In this document: positions 52,522 through 61,484 of the stretch, one piece after another
How the letters are laid out: the number at the start of each line of letters is the position of its first letter
Numbering within the stretch: the stretch's first letter is position 1
Source of the DNA: CAYJEJ01 sp964369315
GTDB lineage: Bacteria; Pseudomonadota; Alphaproteobacteria; UBA3830; JAIRWN01
DNA: 64,000 bases
NCBI GenBank assembly: GCA_964369315.1
Contig: CAYJEJ010000004.1
Span: forward strand, 28,435 to 92,434
Direction: 5' to 3'
Program-made: the position numbers and the translations under genes
Notes under the pieces: generated by a model
What the model was told of the DNA's origin: nothing
The model's input: only the letters and a program-made list of their open reading frames with translations
Database searches by the model: none

Positions 52522-54615
52522 ATGTTTAATATTATAAAAAAAGAGACCGTTTGGGCTGGGCGTAAGCTGGTTCTAGAAACTGGAAGGGTTGCACGTCAAG
52601 CTGATGGTGCAGTTCTTGTTTCATACGGCAATACGACAGTGCTTTGTACGGTTGTGGCTGATAAAAAAGCTAGGGATGACATTGATTTTTTTCCTCTAAC
52701 TGTTATATATCAGGAAAAGTTTTATGCTGGCGGGAAGTTCCCAGGGGGCTTTATGAAGCGAGAGGGAAAGCCTGCGGAACGTGAAACACTGATTTCTCGT
52801 TTGATAGACAGACCAATTAGACCGCTCTTTCATAAAGACTTTAAAAACGAGACACAGGTTGTTTGTACTGTGATTAGTTATGACGGTCAGACAGAGGGCG
52901 ATATTGCTGCGATAATCGGTGTGTCTGCTGCTTTGACGATATCAGGGATACCATTTTTGGGACCTATTGCTGCTGCAAAAGTTGGGTATGTTGATGGCGG
53001 GTATGTCCTGAATCCTTTGGTTAGTGAGATTGAAGGTTCTGACCTAGAGTTAACCGTCGCTGGAACGTCTGAGGGCGTTTTGATGGTCGAGTCCGAGGCG
53101 AAAGAGCTGTCTGAGGATGTAATGCTTGGGGCGGTTGAATTCGGACACAAGGCCATGCAGCCTGTCATTGATTTAATCATTTCGCTAGCTGAGGATGCGG
53201 CTAAAGAGCCTTGGGATATTACAGCGAATGATGATAGCGACCTGATAAAAAATGAGCTTAGTAATATTACTAGTGACCTTGTGGCAGCTTGTTCTATTCA
53301 AGACAAGTTCGCACGTCGAGACGCCGTGAACAAGGTGAAGGCGGATTTTATTGAAAAGGTCGTTACGGCTGACGAAAGCATATCTAAGGTGGCGGTCGGT
53401 GTTGCTTTTTCTAACTTAGAGAAAGAACTCGTTCGCACAAGGATGTTGGATACGCAGTTAAGATTAGATGGAAGAGATTTTTCCACTGTGCGTCCCATAG
53501 ATGTGCAGGTTGGAATTTTACCCCAAGTTCATGGAAGTGCGTTGTTTACTAGGGGCAGTACTCAGGCGTTGGCTGTGACCACGCTCGGCGTTGGTGAGGA
53601 TGAGCAGATAATAGACGACCTCGTTGGCGATTATAAAGAAAGGTTTTTATTACATTATAATTTTCCTCCTTTCTCCGTCGGGGAAGTTGGCAGAATGATG
53701 GCACCTGGTCGTCGGGAAATTGGTCATGGAAAATTGGCTTGGCGGGCTATTCATCCAATGCTACCTAGTAAGAGCGAATTCCCTTATACCATTAGGGTGG
53801 TTTCTGAGGTGACTGAGTCTGATGGGTCGTCTTCTATGGCAACGGTTTGCGGAGCTTCTTTGTCTTTGATGGAAGCAGGTGTGCCATTGCCCAGACCAAT
53901 TGCAGGGATAGCAATGGGGCTTGTGAAAGAAGGGGAGCGTTATTGTGTTTTGACCGACATCATGGGCGATGAAGACCACCTAGGCGACATGGACTTTAAG
54001 GTTGCAGGCACCCATGAAGGTATCACTGCTTTGCAGATGGACATAAAAATTACAAGCATAACAACCGACATAATGAAAAAAGCCTTGGCTCAAGCTAAAG
54101 ACGGCAGAAAACATATATTGGATGAGATGTCTAAGGTCATAGACTGTGCAAGGAGTGAGCTAAATAACAACGCTCCACGCATAGAGACAGTAAAAATTAA
54201 CCCATCTAAAATTGGTGAGTTAATAGGTCCGGGCGGGAAAATGATTCGTGAAATCACTGAGACAACTGGCACAAAAATAGACATCGAAGAAGACGGCACT
54301 GTGCGTGTGTCAGCGACTGATAAGGCTTCTATCGACGCGGCGATGTCTAGGGTGAAAATGATAGGTTGCGACCTGAAAACTGGTGACATATATACTGGTA
54401 AGGTTGTGAAAATCATGGATTTTGGCGTTTTTGTGAATATCGGAAGTCGTGATGGTATGGTGCATGTGAGCGAGCTAGCAAATCAACGTGTTGAAAAACC
54501 TTCAGATGTTGTAAAACTCGGTGATACTGTGAATGTTGCGGTTTTGGGGTATGATAATAAAGGGCGTTTGAAATTAAGTGTCAAAAGTGCCTTAAATTCA
54601 GACACTGAAGAATAG
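52522..54615 (+). CDS. pnp: Polyribonucleotide nucleotidyltransferase (PNPase)
   Basis: PNPase is a 3'-5' phosphorolytic exoribonuclease and degradosome component. The 697-residue protein has two RNase PH domains (first from residue 10, with [14 protein letters not shown]; second from about 310, with [31 protein letters not shown] and the active-site TRGSTQA). A KH domain ([27 protein letters not shown], about 555-610) and a C-terminal S1 domain ([21 protein letters not shown]) follow. The acidic metal residues are in [19 protein letters not shown]. It is the last gene of the cluster, with a terminator 36 bases downstream. Confidence 0.98.
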   Translation: MFNIIKKETVWAGRKLVLETGRVARQADGAVLVSYGNTTVLCTVVADKKARDDIDFFPLTVIYQEKFYAGGKFPGGFMKREGKPAERETLISRLIDRPIRPLFHKDFKNETQVVCTVISYDGQTEGDIAAIIGVSAALTISGIPFLGPIAAAKVGYVDGGYVLNPLVSEIEGSDLELTVAGTSEGVLMVESEAKELSEDVMLGAVEFGHKAMQPVIDLIISLAEDAAKEPWDITANDDSDLIKNELSNITSDLVAACSIQDKFARRDAVNKVKADFIEKVVTADESISKVAVGVAFSNLEKELVRTRMLDTQLRLDGRDFSTVRPIDVQVGILPQVHGSALFTRGSTQALAVTTLGVGEDEQIIDDLVGDYKERFLLHYNFPPFSVGEVGRMMAPGRREIGHGKLAWRAIHPMLPSKSEFPYTIRVVSEVTESDGSSSMATVCGASLSLMEAGVPLPRPIAGIAMGLVKEGERYCVLTDIMGDEDHLGDMDFKVAGTHEGITALQMDIKITSITTDIMKKALAQAKDGRKHILDEMSKVIDCARSELNNNAPRIETVKINPSKIGELIGPGGKMIREITETTGTKIDIEEDGTVRVSATDKASIDAAMSRVKMIGCDLKTGDIYTGKVVKIMDFGVFVNIGSRDGMVHVSELANQRVEKPSDVVKLGDTVNVAVLGYDNKGRLKLSVKSALNSDTEE

Positions 54616-54650
54616 TTATAAAATTTTTACACAATTTGAAAATTCATTTA

Positions 54651-54679
54651 ATAGCATCCGTTAGGGTGCTATTTTTTTT
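54651..54679 (+). terminator. Rho-independent terminator after pnp
   Basis: ATAGCATCC (54651-54659), GTTA, GGGTGCTAT (54664-54672) pair with one wobble, followed by a run of T. Confidence 0.9.
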
Positions 54680-54932
54680 ATTCGAGCAAGAGTTTTTACG
54701 TCACGTCATATTTAATCAGCAAGTCTGTTGTCTAAGGTGTTTGACCACAATATTTTGGTCAAAATAGGTGTGGGGGTGGTTAGGCAAGTTTGTTGAGCTT
54801 TTTTAAAGCATATCCTCGCGATTAGTCTTTGAAGGGTTTGAATGTTTTTTAAAAAACTCTTTGTGATTTGACAGAGAAACTCTCACTGTCAGGGAAAAAA
54901 GTTCTGTTAAACATTGTTTTGAGAACAAACAA
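54680..54932. other. Intergenic stretch between pnp terminator and ihfA
   Basis: No gene is seen. It holds an exact inverted repeat TTTGACCA / TGGTCAAA (54740-54747 and 54756-54763) with an 8-base spacer, and near 54870-54892 a weaker dyad (TGACAG...CTGTCA) that could form a hairpin at the end of the ihfA transcript, though without a clean T run. Confidence 0.4.
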
Positions 54933-55241
54933 TTACTCTGCAGTGTTAAGCTCTTTTTTCAAAACACCTGATGCGTGAAATGATACAGACCTTCTGGACG
55001 ATATCTTAGCGGGTGCACCTGTTCTGGGGTTGCGACCCATTCGCTCCTTTTTTTCGCGAACTGAAAAAGTGCCAAAGCCAGAAATTTTCACTGGTTCACC
55101 AGACGCCAGCGTGTTGCCAATTTCTTCTAATATGGTTTCTATTAAGTCCATGGCATGTAATTTTGTGATTTGAAATTCGGCCATCACCGCGTCAGCAAGT
55201 TCTGCTCTGGTTAATACGGGCATTTTCTCTTTGTTGGTCAT
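54933..55241 (-). CDS. ihfA: Integration host factor alpha subunit
   Basis: This 102-residue HU/IHF-family DNA-bending protein has TRAELADAVMAEFQITKLHAMDLIETILEEIGNTLASGE, then VKISGFGTFSVREKKERMGRNPRTG. The beta-arm Pro-containing GRNPRTGAP and the downstream RRSVSFHASGVLKKEL place it with IhfA rather than HU. It acts as a heterodimer with IhfB, not seen here. The start used is ATG 55241, with CTGGGA about 12 bases upstream; an internal ATG at codon 7 (MPVLTR) is a possible alternative. About 245 AT-rich bases without a gene precede it. Confidence 0.9.
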   Translation of the reverse strand: MTNKEKMPVLTRAELADAVMAEFQITKLHAMDLIETILEEIGNTLASGEPVKISGFGTFSVREKKERMGRNPRTGAPAKISSRRSVSFHASGVLKKELNTAE

Positions 55242-55485
55242 GTTATAATTCCCAGTAAATACAAAAAAATCTATTAAAGAAAATATTTTATCCGATGAGC
55301 ATTAAGTCGTTAAAAAAACAAACCAATTTTTATAATGTCATAAGACAATCAATTATTTTTAATAAGGTTAAACAAAAAGCTCACATTTTTCAAATAAAAA
55401 TATCAAAATAAACAACCTGCCCACAGCACCAAGGTAAAAATACTTGCTGATGTGGATAGTTTTGATTAATTGTATAATCAAAAAC

Positions 55486-55803
55486 CTAAAAAGGCAACTT
55501 AAACCCAGCAGGCAATCCACCAGTCAGGGCTGACATCTGTTCAGACATTTTCGCATCTAGCTTAGACTTGGCGTCACTAAAAGCTGCGATTATTAAATCA
55601 CTAAGCACCTCATGGTCATTGGGGTCAATTATGCTGGGGTCAATGTTGAGCTTTGTGATTTCGTGCTTGCCGTTCATGGTGATGTTAACCATGCCGCCAC
55701 CAGAAGAGCCATTGACGTCAATGTCTTGAATTTGCGATTGCATTTTCATAAATTCAGACTGCATTTGTTGTGCTTGTTTCATTATGTTTTTAAAATCGGT
55801 CAT
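55486..55803 (-). CDS. ybaB: YbaB/EbfC nucleoid-associated protein
   Basis: This 105-residue DNA-binding protein has the usual YbaB pattern: helical start (NIMKQAQQMQSEFMKMQSQIQDIDVNGSSGGG), MVNITMNGKHEITKLNIDPSIIDPNDHEVLSDLIIAAFSDAKSKLDAKM, and an end containing LTGGLPAGFKLPF. It lies one base after the dnaX stop, the conserved dnaX-ybaB order. recR, which often follows, is absent. Function in the family is chromosome organisation and possibly regulation. Confidence 0.94.
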   Translation of the reverse strand: MTDFKNIMKQAQQMQSEFMKMQSQIQDIDVNGSSGGGMVNITMNGKHEITKLNIDPSIIDPNDHEVLSDLIIAAFSDAKSKLDAKMSEQMSALTGGLPAGFKLPF

Positions 55804-55804
55804 A

Positions 55805-57370
55805 TTACTCTTCCTTATTTATTGCAATTTTTGCGTTTGGAAATAATTTTTCAGCTGTCTTGATTATATCACAATTATGCACTTTCGATAGTGCTTCCAT
55901 ATCAATTTTTTGCTCTTGCTCATATATCGATGGCGTTGATTGAGCGTTTTCATCAGTTTGCTGAATGGTAATTTTCCAATCCTGTTGAGTGAGGTTGTTT
56001 AATAGGCTAGTAAAACGTTTTGGAAAATCTTCCTTAAAGTCTTTTTTGCGAGTAATGGTTATTACCGGTGGTGAAAAATTAATAATCGATAAACTCTCTT
56101 TCAATTCATTTAGGGTTAAAACTTCTTTGTTTTTTTCTAAAGCGTCCAAGAGCTGTTCAACAGTAGATATTTTTAATTGAGGGGGGCTTGTTTGCTCAAT
56201 GTCACTAAGCACCTTGGGAGCGTTTTTTAAACCATTGACCAAATCAGAAAGTTCAGGCAATTCAGACAAATAACATACTCTTATCAAAACCACCTCCATT
56301 GCTTGGTTCGGCATATCGGCGAATTTTATCTCCTCAACCCCCTTAATGAGGGCTTGCCAGATGCGAGATAAACCAGCGATTGAAAGTTTGTCTAGGAGTT
56401 GTTTTTTGGCGATTTGCTTAAAGTCATCTTGAATTTCTGCATCTGTTAACGATACAGGGGTTTGGTTCTTTTCGCAAATCAACCAATGTGTTAGCGTTAG
56501 TGCTTTATTAAGCAATTCAAGGGCTGAGCCGCCACTGTTAAAATACTCCCTCACAGCGGTAATCGCCTCTTTCGCATTACCTAAAAGGGTGTGTTTAATT
56601 GTTTCAAACGCAAGCGTATAGTCCCCATATCCTAATATTTGTTGCGTTGCTTCGGAAGTGATTTTTTGATAGTTACAAAAACTGATGACCTGCTCCAGCA
56701 TTGTTAACCCGTCTCGCACAGACCCTTTGGCTGCTCGTGCGACCGTGTTTAAGGCGTCGATTTCGGCAGGGATGGATTCTTGATTTAAAATATTTGCAAA
56801 ATGTTGTGCTAAGACATTGGTTGGAACGGGCTTCAATTCAAAGTTCAGGCACCTAGATAATATCGTGTCAGGCACTTTATGAATTTCAGTCGTTGCAAAC
56901 AAGAACTTCACATGACTTGGCGGTTCTTCTAGGGTTTTTAGGAGGGCATTGAAAGCACTTTTCGACAACATGTGCACTTCGTCGATTATATAAATTTTAT
57001 ATTTGCACTCTATTGGCTTATATTTACAAGATTCTATGATTTCTCTAATGTCGTCGACACTTGTGTGGCTTGCGGCGTCGATTTCGATTACGTCCATATG
57101 ACGCTCTAGCAAGATTTCTTGGCATGTTTTACACGTTCCGCATGGTTGGGCACTGTTTTGTGCTCTTTTTGAACAATTGAGTGCACGGGCAAGAATTCTT
57201 GCGGTCGATGTTTTTCCAGTGCCTCTGATACCAGTGAATATTATACCGCCATTAAGACGGTCTTTTACGATTGCGTTGGTTAATATTTGAACCAAAACAT
57301 CCTGACCAATAAGGTCTTCAAGCGTTCGTGAGCGATATTTTAAAGATAGCGGTAGATAAGTAGAACTCAC
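55805..57370 (-). CDS. dnaX: DNA polymerase III tau (and possibly gamma) subunit
   Basis: DnaX is the clamp-loader ATPase of the replisome. It has AAA+ domain I with Walker A in FTGIRGTGKTSTARILARALNC, a zinc module (CGTCKTC plus an upstream Cys), Walker B YIIDEVHMLS, and the arginine-finger region TILSRCLNFELK. Domains II-III follow to about residue 360, then a shorter C-terminal tau-like region. The open frame extends to an ATG at 57412, but that lies in the SRP RNA 3' end. A GTG at 57370 (product MSSTYLPLSLKYRSRTLEDLIGQ) gives the usual N-terminus and was chosen; the choice is uncertain. About 521 residues results, shorter than E. coli tau (643). An in-frame slippery heptamer is described separately. 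Confidence 0.92.
   Translation of the reverse strand: MSSTYLPLSLKYRSRTLEDLIGQDVLVQILTNAIVKDRLNGGIIFTGIRGTGKTSTARILARALNCSKRAQNSAQPCGTCKTCQEILLERHMDVIEIDAASHTSVDDIREIIESCKYKPIECKYKIYIIDEVHMLSKSAFNALLKTLEEPPSHVKFLFATTEIHKVPDTILSRCLNFELKPVPTNVLAQHFANILNQESIPAEIDALNTVARAAKGSVRDGLTMLEQVISFCNYQKITSEATQQILGYGDYTLAFETIKHTLLGNAKEAITAVREYFNSGGSALELLNKALTLTHWLICEKNQTPVSLTDAEIQDDFKQIAKKQLLDKLSIAGLSRIWQALIKGVEEIKFADMPNQAMEVVLIRVCYLSELPELSDLVNGLKNAPKVLSDIEQTSPPQLKISTVEQLLDALEKNKEVLTLNELKESLSIINFSPPVITITRKKDFKEDFPKRFTSLLNNLTQQDWKITIQQTDENAQSTPSIYEQEQKIDMEALSKVHNCDIIKTAEKLFPNAKIAINKEE
56129..56135 (-). promoter_or_regulatory. Candidate -1 frameshift (slippery) heptamer in dnaX
   Basis: On the coding strand A AAA AAC is in the correct phase (codons GAA AAA AAC, Glu426-Lys-Asn counting from the 57412 ATG). 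After a -1 slip, seven codons are read before TGA at 56108-56106. No clear stimulatory stem-loop or upstream Shine-Dalgarno-like element was seen. Confidence 0.45.
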
Positions 57371-57410
57371 TTCGGAAAAAATCTCACCATAAACCCAAAC
57401 CAAACAGCAC

Positions 57411-57509
57411 AATGAAGAAATCGCTCAACCCAAATTGACACCACTATGGCTGCTTTCTTCCGAACCTGACCAGATTTATGGCTAATTCGTCTAAGCGACC
57501 TCTTCAATT
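57411..57509 (-). ncRNA. ffs: Bacterial small SRP RNA (4.5S)
   Basis: On the minus strand the hallmark apical sequence GGTCAGGTTCGGAAGAAAGC with following AGCCA is present (E. coli GGTCAGGTCCGGAAGGAAGCAGCCA), including the GGAA tetraloop and the asymmetric loop that binds Ffh. The 5' arm GAAGAGGTCGCTT pairs with the 3' arm GAGCGATTTCTTC, so the ends near 57509 and 57411 close the helix. ffs upstream of dnaX is a common arrangement. The exact ends are estimated from the pairing. Confidence 0.9.
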
Positions 57510-57659
57510 GGTGAGGATATACTAAAATTTATCGTTTTTACAAGCAGTTTTAGATGTTTTACAATTTTTACTACTATAAAATTAGTATTTAAACAATTAA
57601 TGAAACGACTGAATTTACATGTTATTATATGCAGATTTTTGGTTTACTAAAAAAGGATT

Positions 57660-58394
57660 ATGGAGTTAAAAGAAGAGATATTAAAATGGTGCTTGAGTGC
57701 GGGCATCAGCGACATCACCTCAAATCAACCACGATGTGATGTGAAAATTGCGGGCTCTCCTAAGCCCGTTAAAACAGCTTTAGAAAGCAATCCATATAAA
57801 GAACAAATCAGACAGGTTAAAACCCTTGAAGATTTGCGAACAATGATGGCAGGATTTACCTTATCTCCGCTTCGTTTGACAGCACAAAACCTTGTGTTCG
57901 GTGACGGAAACCCAAAATCAAAAATCATGCTAATCGGTGAGGCTCCTGGTGCGGACGAAGACCGTTTGGGAAAACCATTTGTTGGGTTAAGCGGGAAATT
58001 GTTGGATAAAATGCTTTTTGCTATTGGGTTGAATCGGAGTAATGTTTATATTAGTAACATCGTGCCTTGGAGACCCCCAGGGAACAGAACGCCAACCAAT
58101 GACGAAATCGCTTTATTTATGCCGTTTGTTCAAAGGCATATTGAACTTGTTAAACCTGAAATAATCGTTTGTGTGGGTGGAACTGCGGCAAAGGCTATTC
58201 TTGATAAGCCTGAAGGCGTCACACGTATCAGGGGGCAATGGTTAGATTTTCAGATTACACAAAGCGGTTTTTCTGCAAAGGCGATGGTTTTGTTTCACCC
58301 TGCGTATTTGTTGCGTTCTCCTGGGCAAAAGGGGGTTGCTTGGTCTGATTTGTTGAAGATAAAGCAACGAATGGAAGAAATGCATGATGCCTGA
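57660..58394 (+). CDS. Family 4-like uracil-DNA glycosylase
   Basis: This 244-residue glycosylase removes uracil from DNA in base excision repair. Motif 1 is GEAPGADEDRLGKPFVG (about 94-110), followed by SGKLLDKML. IVPWRPPGNRTPTNDE and the second catalytic motif LFHPAYLLRSP (about 220-230, with His) match family 4/5 enzymes. The [4Fe-4S] Cys ligands of thermophilic family 4 members are absent: the N-terminal pair is reduced to one Cys11, and the PWRPPGNR position normally Cys is Trp. ATG 57660 has AAGGA upstream. It overlaps rnhB by 11 bases. Confidence 0.87.
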   Translation: MELKEEILKWCLSAGISDITSNQPRCDVKIAGSPKPVKTALESNPYKEQIRQVKTLEDLRTMMAGFTLSPLRLTAQNLVFGDGNPKSKIMLIGEAPGADEDRLGKPFVGLSGKLLDKMLFAIGLNRSNVYISNIVPWRPPGNRTPTNDEIALFMPFVQRHIELVKPEIIVCVGGTAAKAILDKPEGVTRIRGQWLDFQITQSGFSAKAMVLFHPAYLLRSPGQKGVAWSDLLKIKQRMEEMHDA

Positions 58395-59004
58395 TTATAA
58401 AATCGAATCCGAATTGGGCGGAACAGTTGTTGGCATGGATGAAGTCGGTCGAGGCTGTCTTGCTGGGGATATTGTTGTCTGTGCGGTTTGGCTTGACCCA
58501 GATGTGATAGACGGCAATCTTTTGTCTCAGATTAACGACTCTAAGTTAATCAGCCGAAAAAAACGTGAAGTTTTATATCATGCATTAACAAACCTACCAA
58601 AGAGTTCATTAAAATATTCAATTGCTCACTCTAGCGTCGAAGAAATTGATGACATTAATATCCTAAGGGCAACGATGCTTGCGATGAGCAGGGCGTATGA
58701 CAAGATTGATTTAACAGCAGATGCTGTTATCGTTGACGGCAATCAATTGCCCAGTTTACCATGCAAAACTTTTGGCTTCGTAAAGGGGGATAGAAAAAGC
58801 CTATCGATAGCGACAGCATCAATAATAGCAAAAGTTTATAGAGACAATTTGATGAGCGATTTAAACGTGCAATATCCACAATATTTGTGGCACAAAAACG
58901 CTGGTTATGGAACAAAAGCACATATTACGGCAATTGAGGAATTTGGAATCACACCCCATCACAGAAAAAGCTTTAAAATCAGAGAGATGAAAGAACTAGC
59001 CTAA
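58384..59004 (+). CDS. rnhB: Ribonuclease HII
   Basis: RNase HII cuts RNA in RNA/DNA hybrids and removes misincorporated ribonucleotides. The 206-residue protein has VVGMDEVGRGCLAGDIVVCAVWL with the catalytic Asp-Glu pair, the SKLISRKKRE motif, a second Asp in VIVDGNQLP, and STIAKVYRD-like TASIIAKVYRDNLM. A C-terminal AHITAIEEFGITPHHRKSFK is typical. It starts inside the udg 3' end (ATG 58384 or 58387), and its own 3' end overlaps dprA convergently by 9 bases. Confidence 0.95.
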   Translation: MMPDYKIESELGGTVVGMDEVGRGCLAGDIVVCAVWLDPDVIDGNLLSQINDSKLISRKKREVLYHALTNLPKSSLKYSIAHSSVEEIDDINILRATMLAMSRAYDKIDLTADAVIVDGNQLPSLPCKTFGFVKGDRKSLSIATASIIAKVYRDNLMSDLNVQYPQYLWHKNAGYGTKAHITAIEEFGITPHHRKSFKIREMKELA

Positions 59005-60123
59005 TCTCGTTACTTGTTGTCCATTTTCTATTACAATTTTATTTTCTAGCTCAAGCTCACAAAGTATGGACAGCAATTGATTAATGGGCAGGTCTGTTTC
59101 TTGCGACAAATCTTCGATTAGAGTTGCTGTTGACGATAACATTTCTAGGATTTGTTCTTTATCATTACTTGGTTCAGCTATTTCAGGGGTTGCGGGTTGG
59201 GGCATTTCTTCAAATAATTGTTGTTGAGGTTGAGTTTGTGGAATTGGTCGGATTATTGTTGGATAATTTTCGAATATATCTTCTGAAGATTGAGTAAAAA
59301 TCGCACCACTTTTCAACAAATTATTTGTCCCCCAACACCTTGGGTCAAGTGGTGAACCAGGTACTGCAAAAACATCTCGATTATAATCTATCGCATACTT
59401 TGCGGTGATTAAAGAGCCAGATTTCACTGTCGCCTCAACAACCAAAATCCCTCGAGAAAGCCCAGCAATTATTCGGTTTCTTCTTGGGAAAAGGGATGAT
59501 TGGGGCGGTGTTGAAAAAGGCATTTCAGATATAATTAAACCCCTTTCTAATATTGTGTTGTGCAGTGATTCATTTTCTGGGGGGTATGGAGGCATGTCTA
59601 GGCTACAGGCTATTACAGCGATGGTTATTCCATCAGCTTCAAGTGTTCCTTTATGTGCGTGAGTGTCTATTCCCCTTGCGAGACCCGAGACGACAGTAAT
59701 GTTTTTCTCAGCCAATTCTTTAGAGATTTTTGAGGAAAAACGTGCCCCATTTAATGAGCAAGAACGAGCCCCAACGATTCCAAAAATATTCAAATCTGGG
59801 AGCTTATTAATAACCGCGTCATTACCCTTAACACTGATGACAGGGGGCGGGTCGCTTATCATTGCAAGTTGGTGCGGATACAATCCTTCGCCAAGGAATA
59901 TGAATTGTCCCTTTAGGGAGTCTAGTTTTTTCAGCTCTAACTCCGTGTCCTCAAGTGAGGGGCAACCATCTTTGAGCTTTGATGATGATTTCAGTAAGTA
60001 TTTTATAGCCTCTTGACCTGAGCCAAAGCGAGATATCATTTTCGAAAAAGTTAATGAGCCGATGTTTTTACTTCGGGCGAGGCGTAAGCGAGCCAATCTT
60101 TCAGGGTAAGAAAATTCGCTCAT
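58996..60123 (-). CDS. dprA: DNA-processing protein DprA (Smf)
   Basis: DprA protects incoming single-stranded DNA during transformation and loads RecA. The 375-residue protein has a helical N-terminal SAM-like region, the Rossmann core with GIVGARSCSLNGARF, VVSGLARGIDTHAHKGTLEA, IISEMPFSTPPQSSLFPRRNRIIAGLSRG, GSLITAKYAIDYNRDVFAVPGSPLDPRCWGTNNLLKSGA, and a C-terminal winged helix (TATLIEDLSQETDLPINQLLSILCELELENKI). It overlaps plsY by 4 bases (ATGA), and is convergent with rnhB. Presence does not by itself show competence. Confidence 0.94.
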   Translation of the reverse strand: MSEFSYPERLARLRLARSKNIGSLTFSKMISRFGSGQEAIKYLLKSSSKLKDGCPSLEDTELELKKLDSLKGQFIFLGEGLYPHQLAMISDPPPVISVKGNDAVINKLPDLNIFGIVGARSCSLNGARFSSKISKELAEKNITVVSGLARGIDTHAHKGTLEADGITIAVIACSLDMPPYPPENESLHNTILERGLIISEMPFSTPPQSSLFPRRNRIIAGLSRGILVVEATVKSGSLITAKYAIDYNRDVFAVPGSPLDPRCWGTNNLLKSGAIFTQSSEDIFENYPTIIRPIPQTQPQQQLFEEMPQPATPEIAEPSNDKEQILEMLSSTATLIEDLSQETDLPINQLLSILCELELENKIVIENGQQVTRLG

Positions 60124-60743
60124 TTGGTTTTTTCTTCAGTGCCGTTTATAAGTCGAATGATATTTTCTTTATGCCGATATATAACGAAAGAAGCGATAAA
60201 AAAATAAGCGTTAAACAGGGCGCCATTCTCGCCCCCAAACACAAACCTATATAAGATAGGTGCTGATAATATCGCCGTCATCCCAGCAATTGATGAGATT
60301 TTAAATAAAGCAAAACAACTAACCCATATCAAAAAAACTACTGCCCCAACCAATGGACATGATGCGGATATTACACCCATCCCAGTTGCCACACACTTTC
60401 CCCCACGGAACTTAAGCCATATTGGCATCGCGTGACCGATGATGGGTGAAATCAGTGCTATTGTATTTAATGTTTTCGCAAAAGAGTCTGTTGGTTCAAG
60501 ATTAATCAATTGTGAAATTATTAAATATGCTAACGCCCCTTTCGATATATCAGACAAAAGAGTGAGAAACCCAACCAACTTGCCCTGCGTTCTTAAGGCG
60601 TTGGTTGCACCGATGTTTTTTGAACCCTTCTCTCTTATATCGCCGGAGCCGAACATTTTTGATAAAATAACACCCGATGGAACCGAACCTATTAAATAAC
60701 CCAACGCAATGGCGAGTATTAGGTGAATTTCTATTGAATTCAT
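60120..60743 (-). CDS. plsY: Glycerol-3-phosphate acyltransferase PlsY
   Basis: PlsY uses acyl-phosphate to acylate glycerol-3-phosphate, the first step of phospholipid synthesis. The 207-residue membrane protein with about five helices has the three active-site motifs: GSVPSGVILSKM, GSKNIGATNALR, and FRGGKCVATGMG. The start is ATG 60743, 16 bases after the rlmB stop. dprA follows with a 4-base overlap, a common plsY-dprA arrangement. plsX, which makes acyl-phosphate, is not in the window. Confidence 0.95.
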   Translation of the reverse strand: MNSIEIHLILAIALGYLIGSVPSGVILSKMFGSGDIREKGSKNIGATNALRTQGKLVGFLTLLSDISKGALAYLIISQLINLEPTDSFAKTLNTIALISPIIGHAMPIWLKFRGGKCVATGMGVISASCPLVGAVVFLIWVSCFALFKISSIAGMTAILSAPILYRFVFGGENGALFNAYFFIASFVIYRHKENIIRLINGTEEKTK

Positions 60744-60758
60744 TCAACAATCTCCTGA

Positions 60759-61484
60759 TTAATTCTTATTATATTTCGATAGCTCATACATTCCAACCGT
60801 GGCCGCTTGTGCAGCGTTTAAAGTTGAAAAATTTTGGTTAGTGTTGGGGATGTGTGCTAAGAAATCGCTGTTTTCTAATATCAATCGCCTGATGCCATTG
60901 CCCTCACTTCCAATTATCAACGCGATTTTACCACTTAAATCTATTTTATTTAGTGGTTGAGACCTGTGTTCAGTGAGGCTGACACACCAGTAGTCATGTT
61001 TTTTTATTTTTTCTATTGTGCGTGTGAGGTTTGTCTCTTTCAAAAGGGGAACCAACTCAACTGCACCTGAAGATGTTTTACTGATGATGTCATTGTCTTT
61101 GTTTGGCGAGCCCTTGTCTTGCATGATGACGGCTCCAATGCCAAAGACTGCGGCAGAGCGTAGTATCGCACCAATGTTATGGGGGTCAGTGATTAAATCT
61201 AGAATTAATAAATTTTTTCCGCTCGAGAGCACCTCTTCTAAGCTAGGTAAATCACACTTTTCCACCAAAGCAGCCGTTTTTTGATGTACTTGATTTGGGA
61301 ACTTGTTGGCAAACCAAGACTCTGAAACAATCTCTATCGGAATATTGGATTTGTGTGCTAATGAATAAGCCTCGTGGTCTGAGTTTGTTAAAACTATTTT
61401 GAATGTGGTTCTGTTTTTATTCATCAAGCAGGAGGTCACAGAATGCTTGCCAAAAATCCAATATTGGCGATTTTCAGAGTTCAT
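60759..61484 (-). CDS. rlmB: SpoU/TrmH-family rRNA 2'-O-methyltransferase (RlmB-like)
   Basis: This 241-residue SPOUT enzyme resembles RlmB, which methylates G2251 of 23S rRNA. A short N-terminal substrate-binding domain (WIFGKHSVTSCLMNKNR) precedes the knotted domain with LLILDLITDPHNIGAILRSAAVFG, IALIIGSEGNGIRRL and the C-terminal LNAAQAATVGMYEL (motif 3). It overlaps the downstream end of the GT4-type transferase gene by 4 bases (ATGA) and lies before plsY. TrmH specificity for tRNA is less likely because of the N-terminal domain. Confidence 0.85.
   Translation of the reverse strand: MNSENRQYWIFGKHSVTSCLMNKNRTTFKIVLTNSDHEAYSLAHKSNIPIEIVSESWFANKFPNQVHQKTAALVEKCDLPSLEEVLSSGKNLLILDLITDPHNIGAILRSAAVFGIGAVIMQDKGSPNKDNDIISKTSSGAVELVPLLKETNLTRTIEKIKKHDYWCVSLTEHRSQPLNKIDLSGKIALIIGSEGNGIRRLILENSDFLAHIPNTNQNFSTLNAAQAATVGMYELSKYNKN

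Noticed and set aside
55449..55457. TGTGGATAG upstream of ihfA as a DnaA box
   Set aside because: It is a single site with one mismatch and no neighbours; not separable from chance in AT-rich DNA.
57371..57412. N-terminal extension of dnaX from ATG 57412
   Set aside because: It starts in the SRP RNA 3' end and adds residues not found at DnaX N-termini; the GTG at 57370 fits better.
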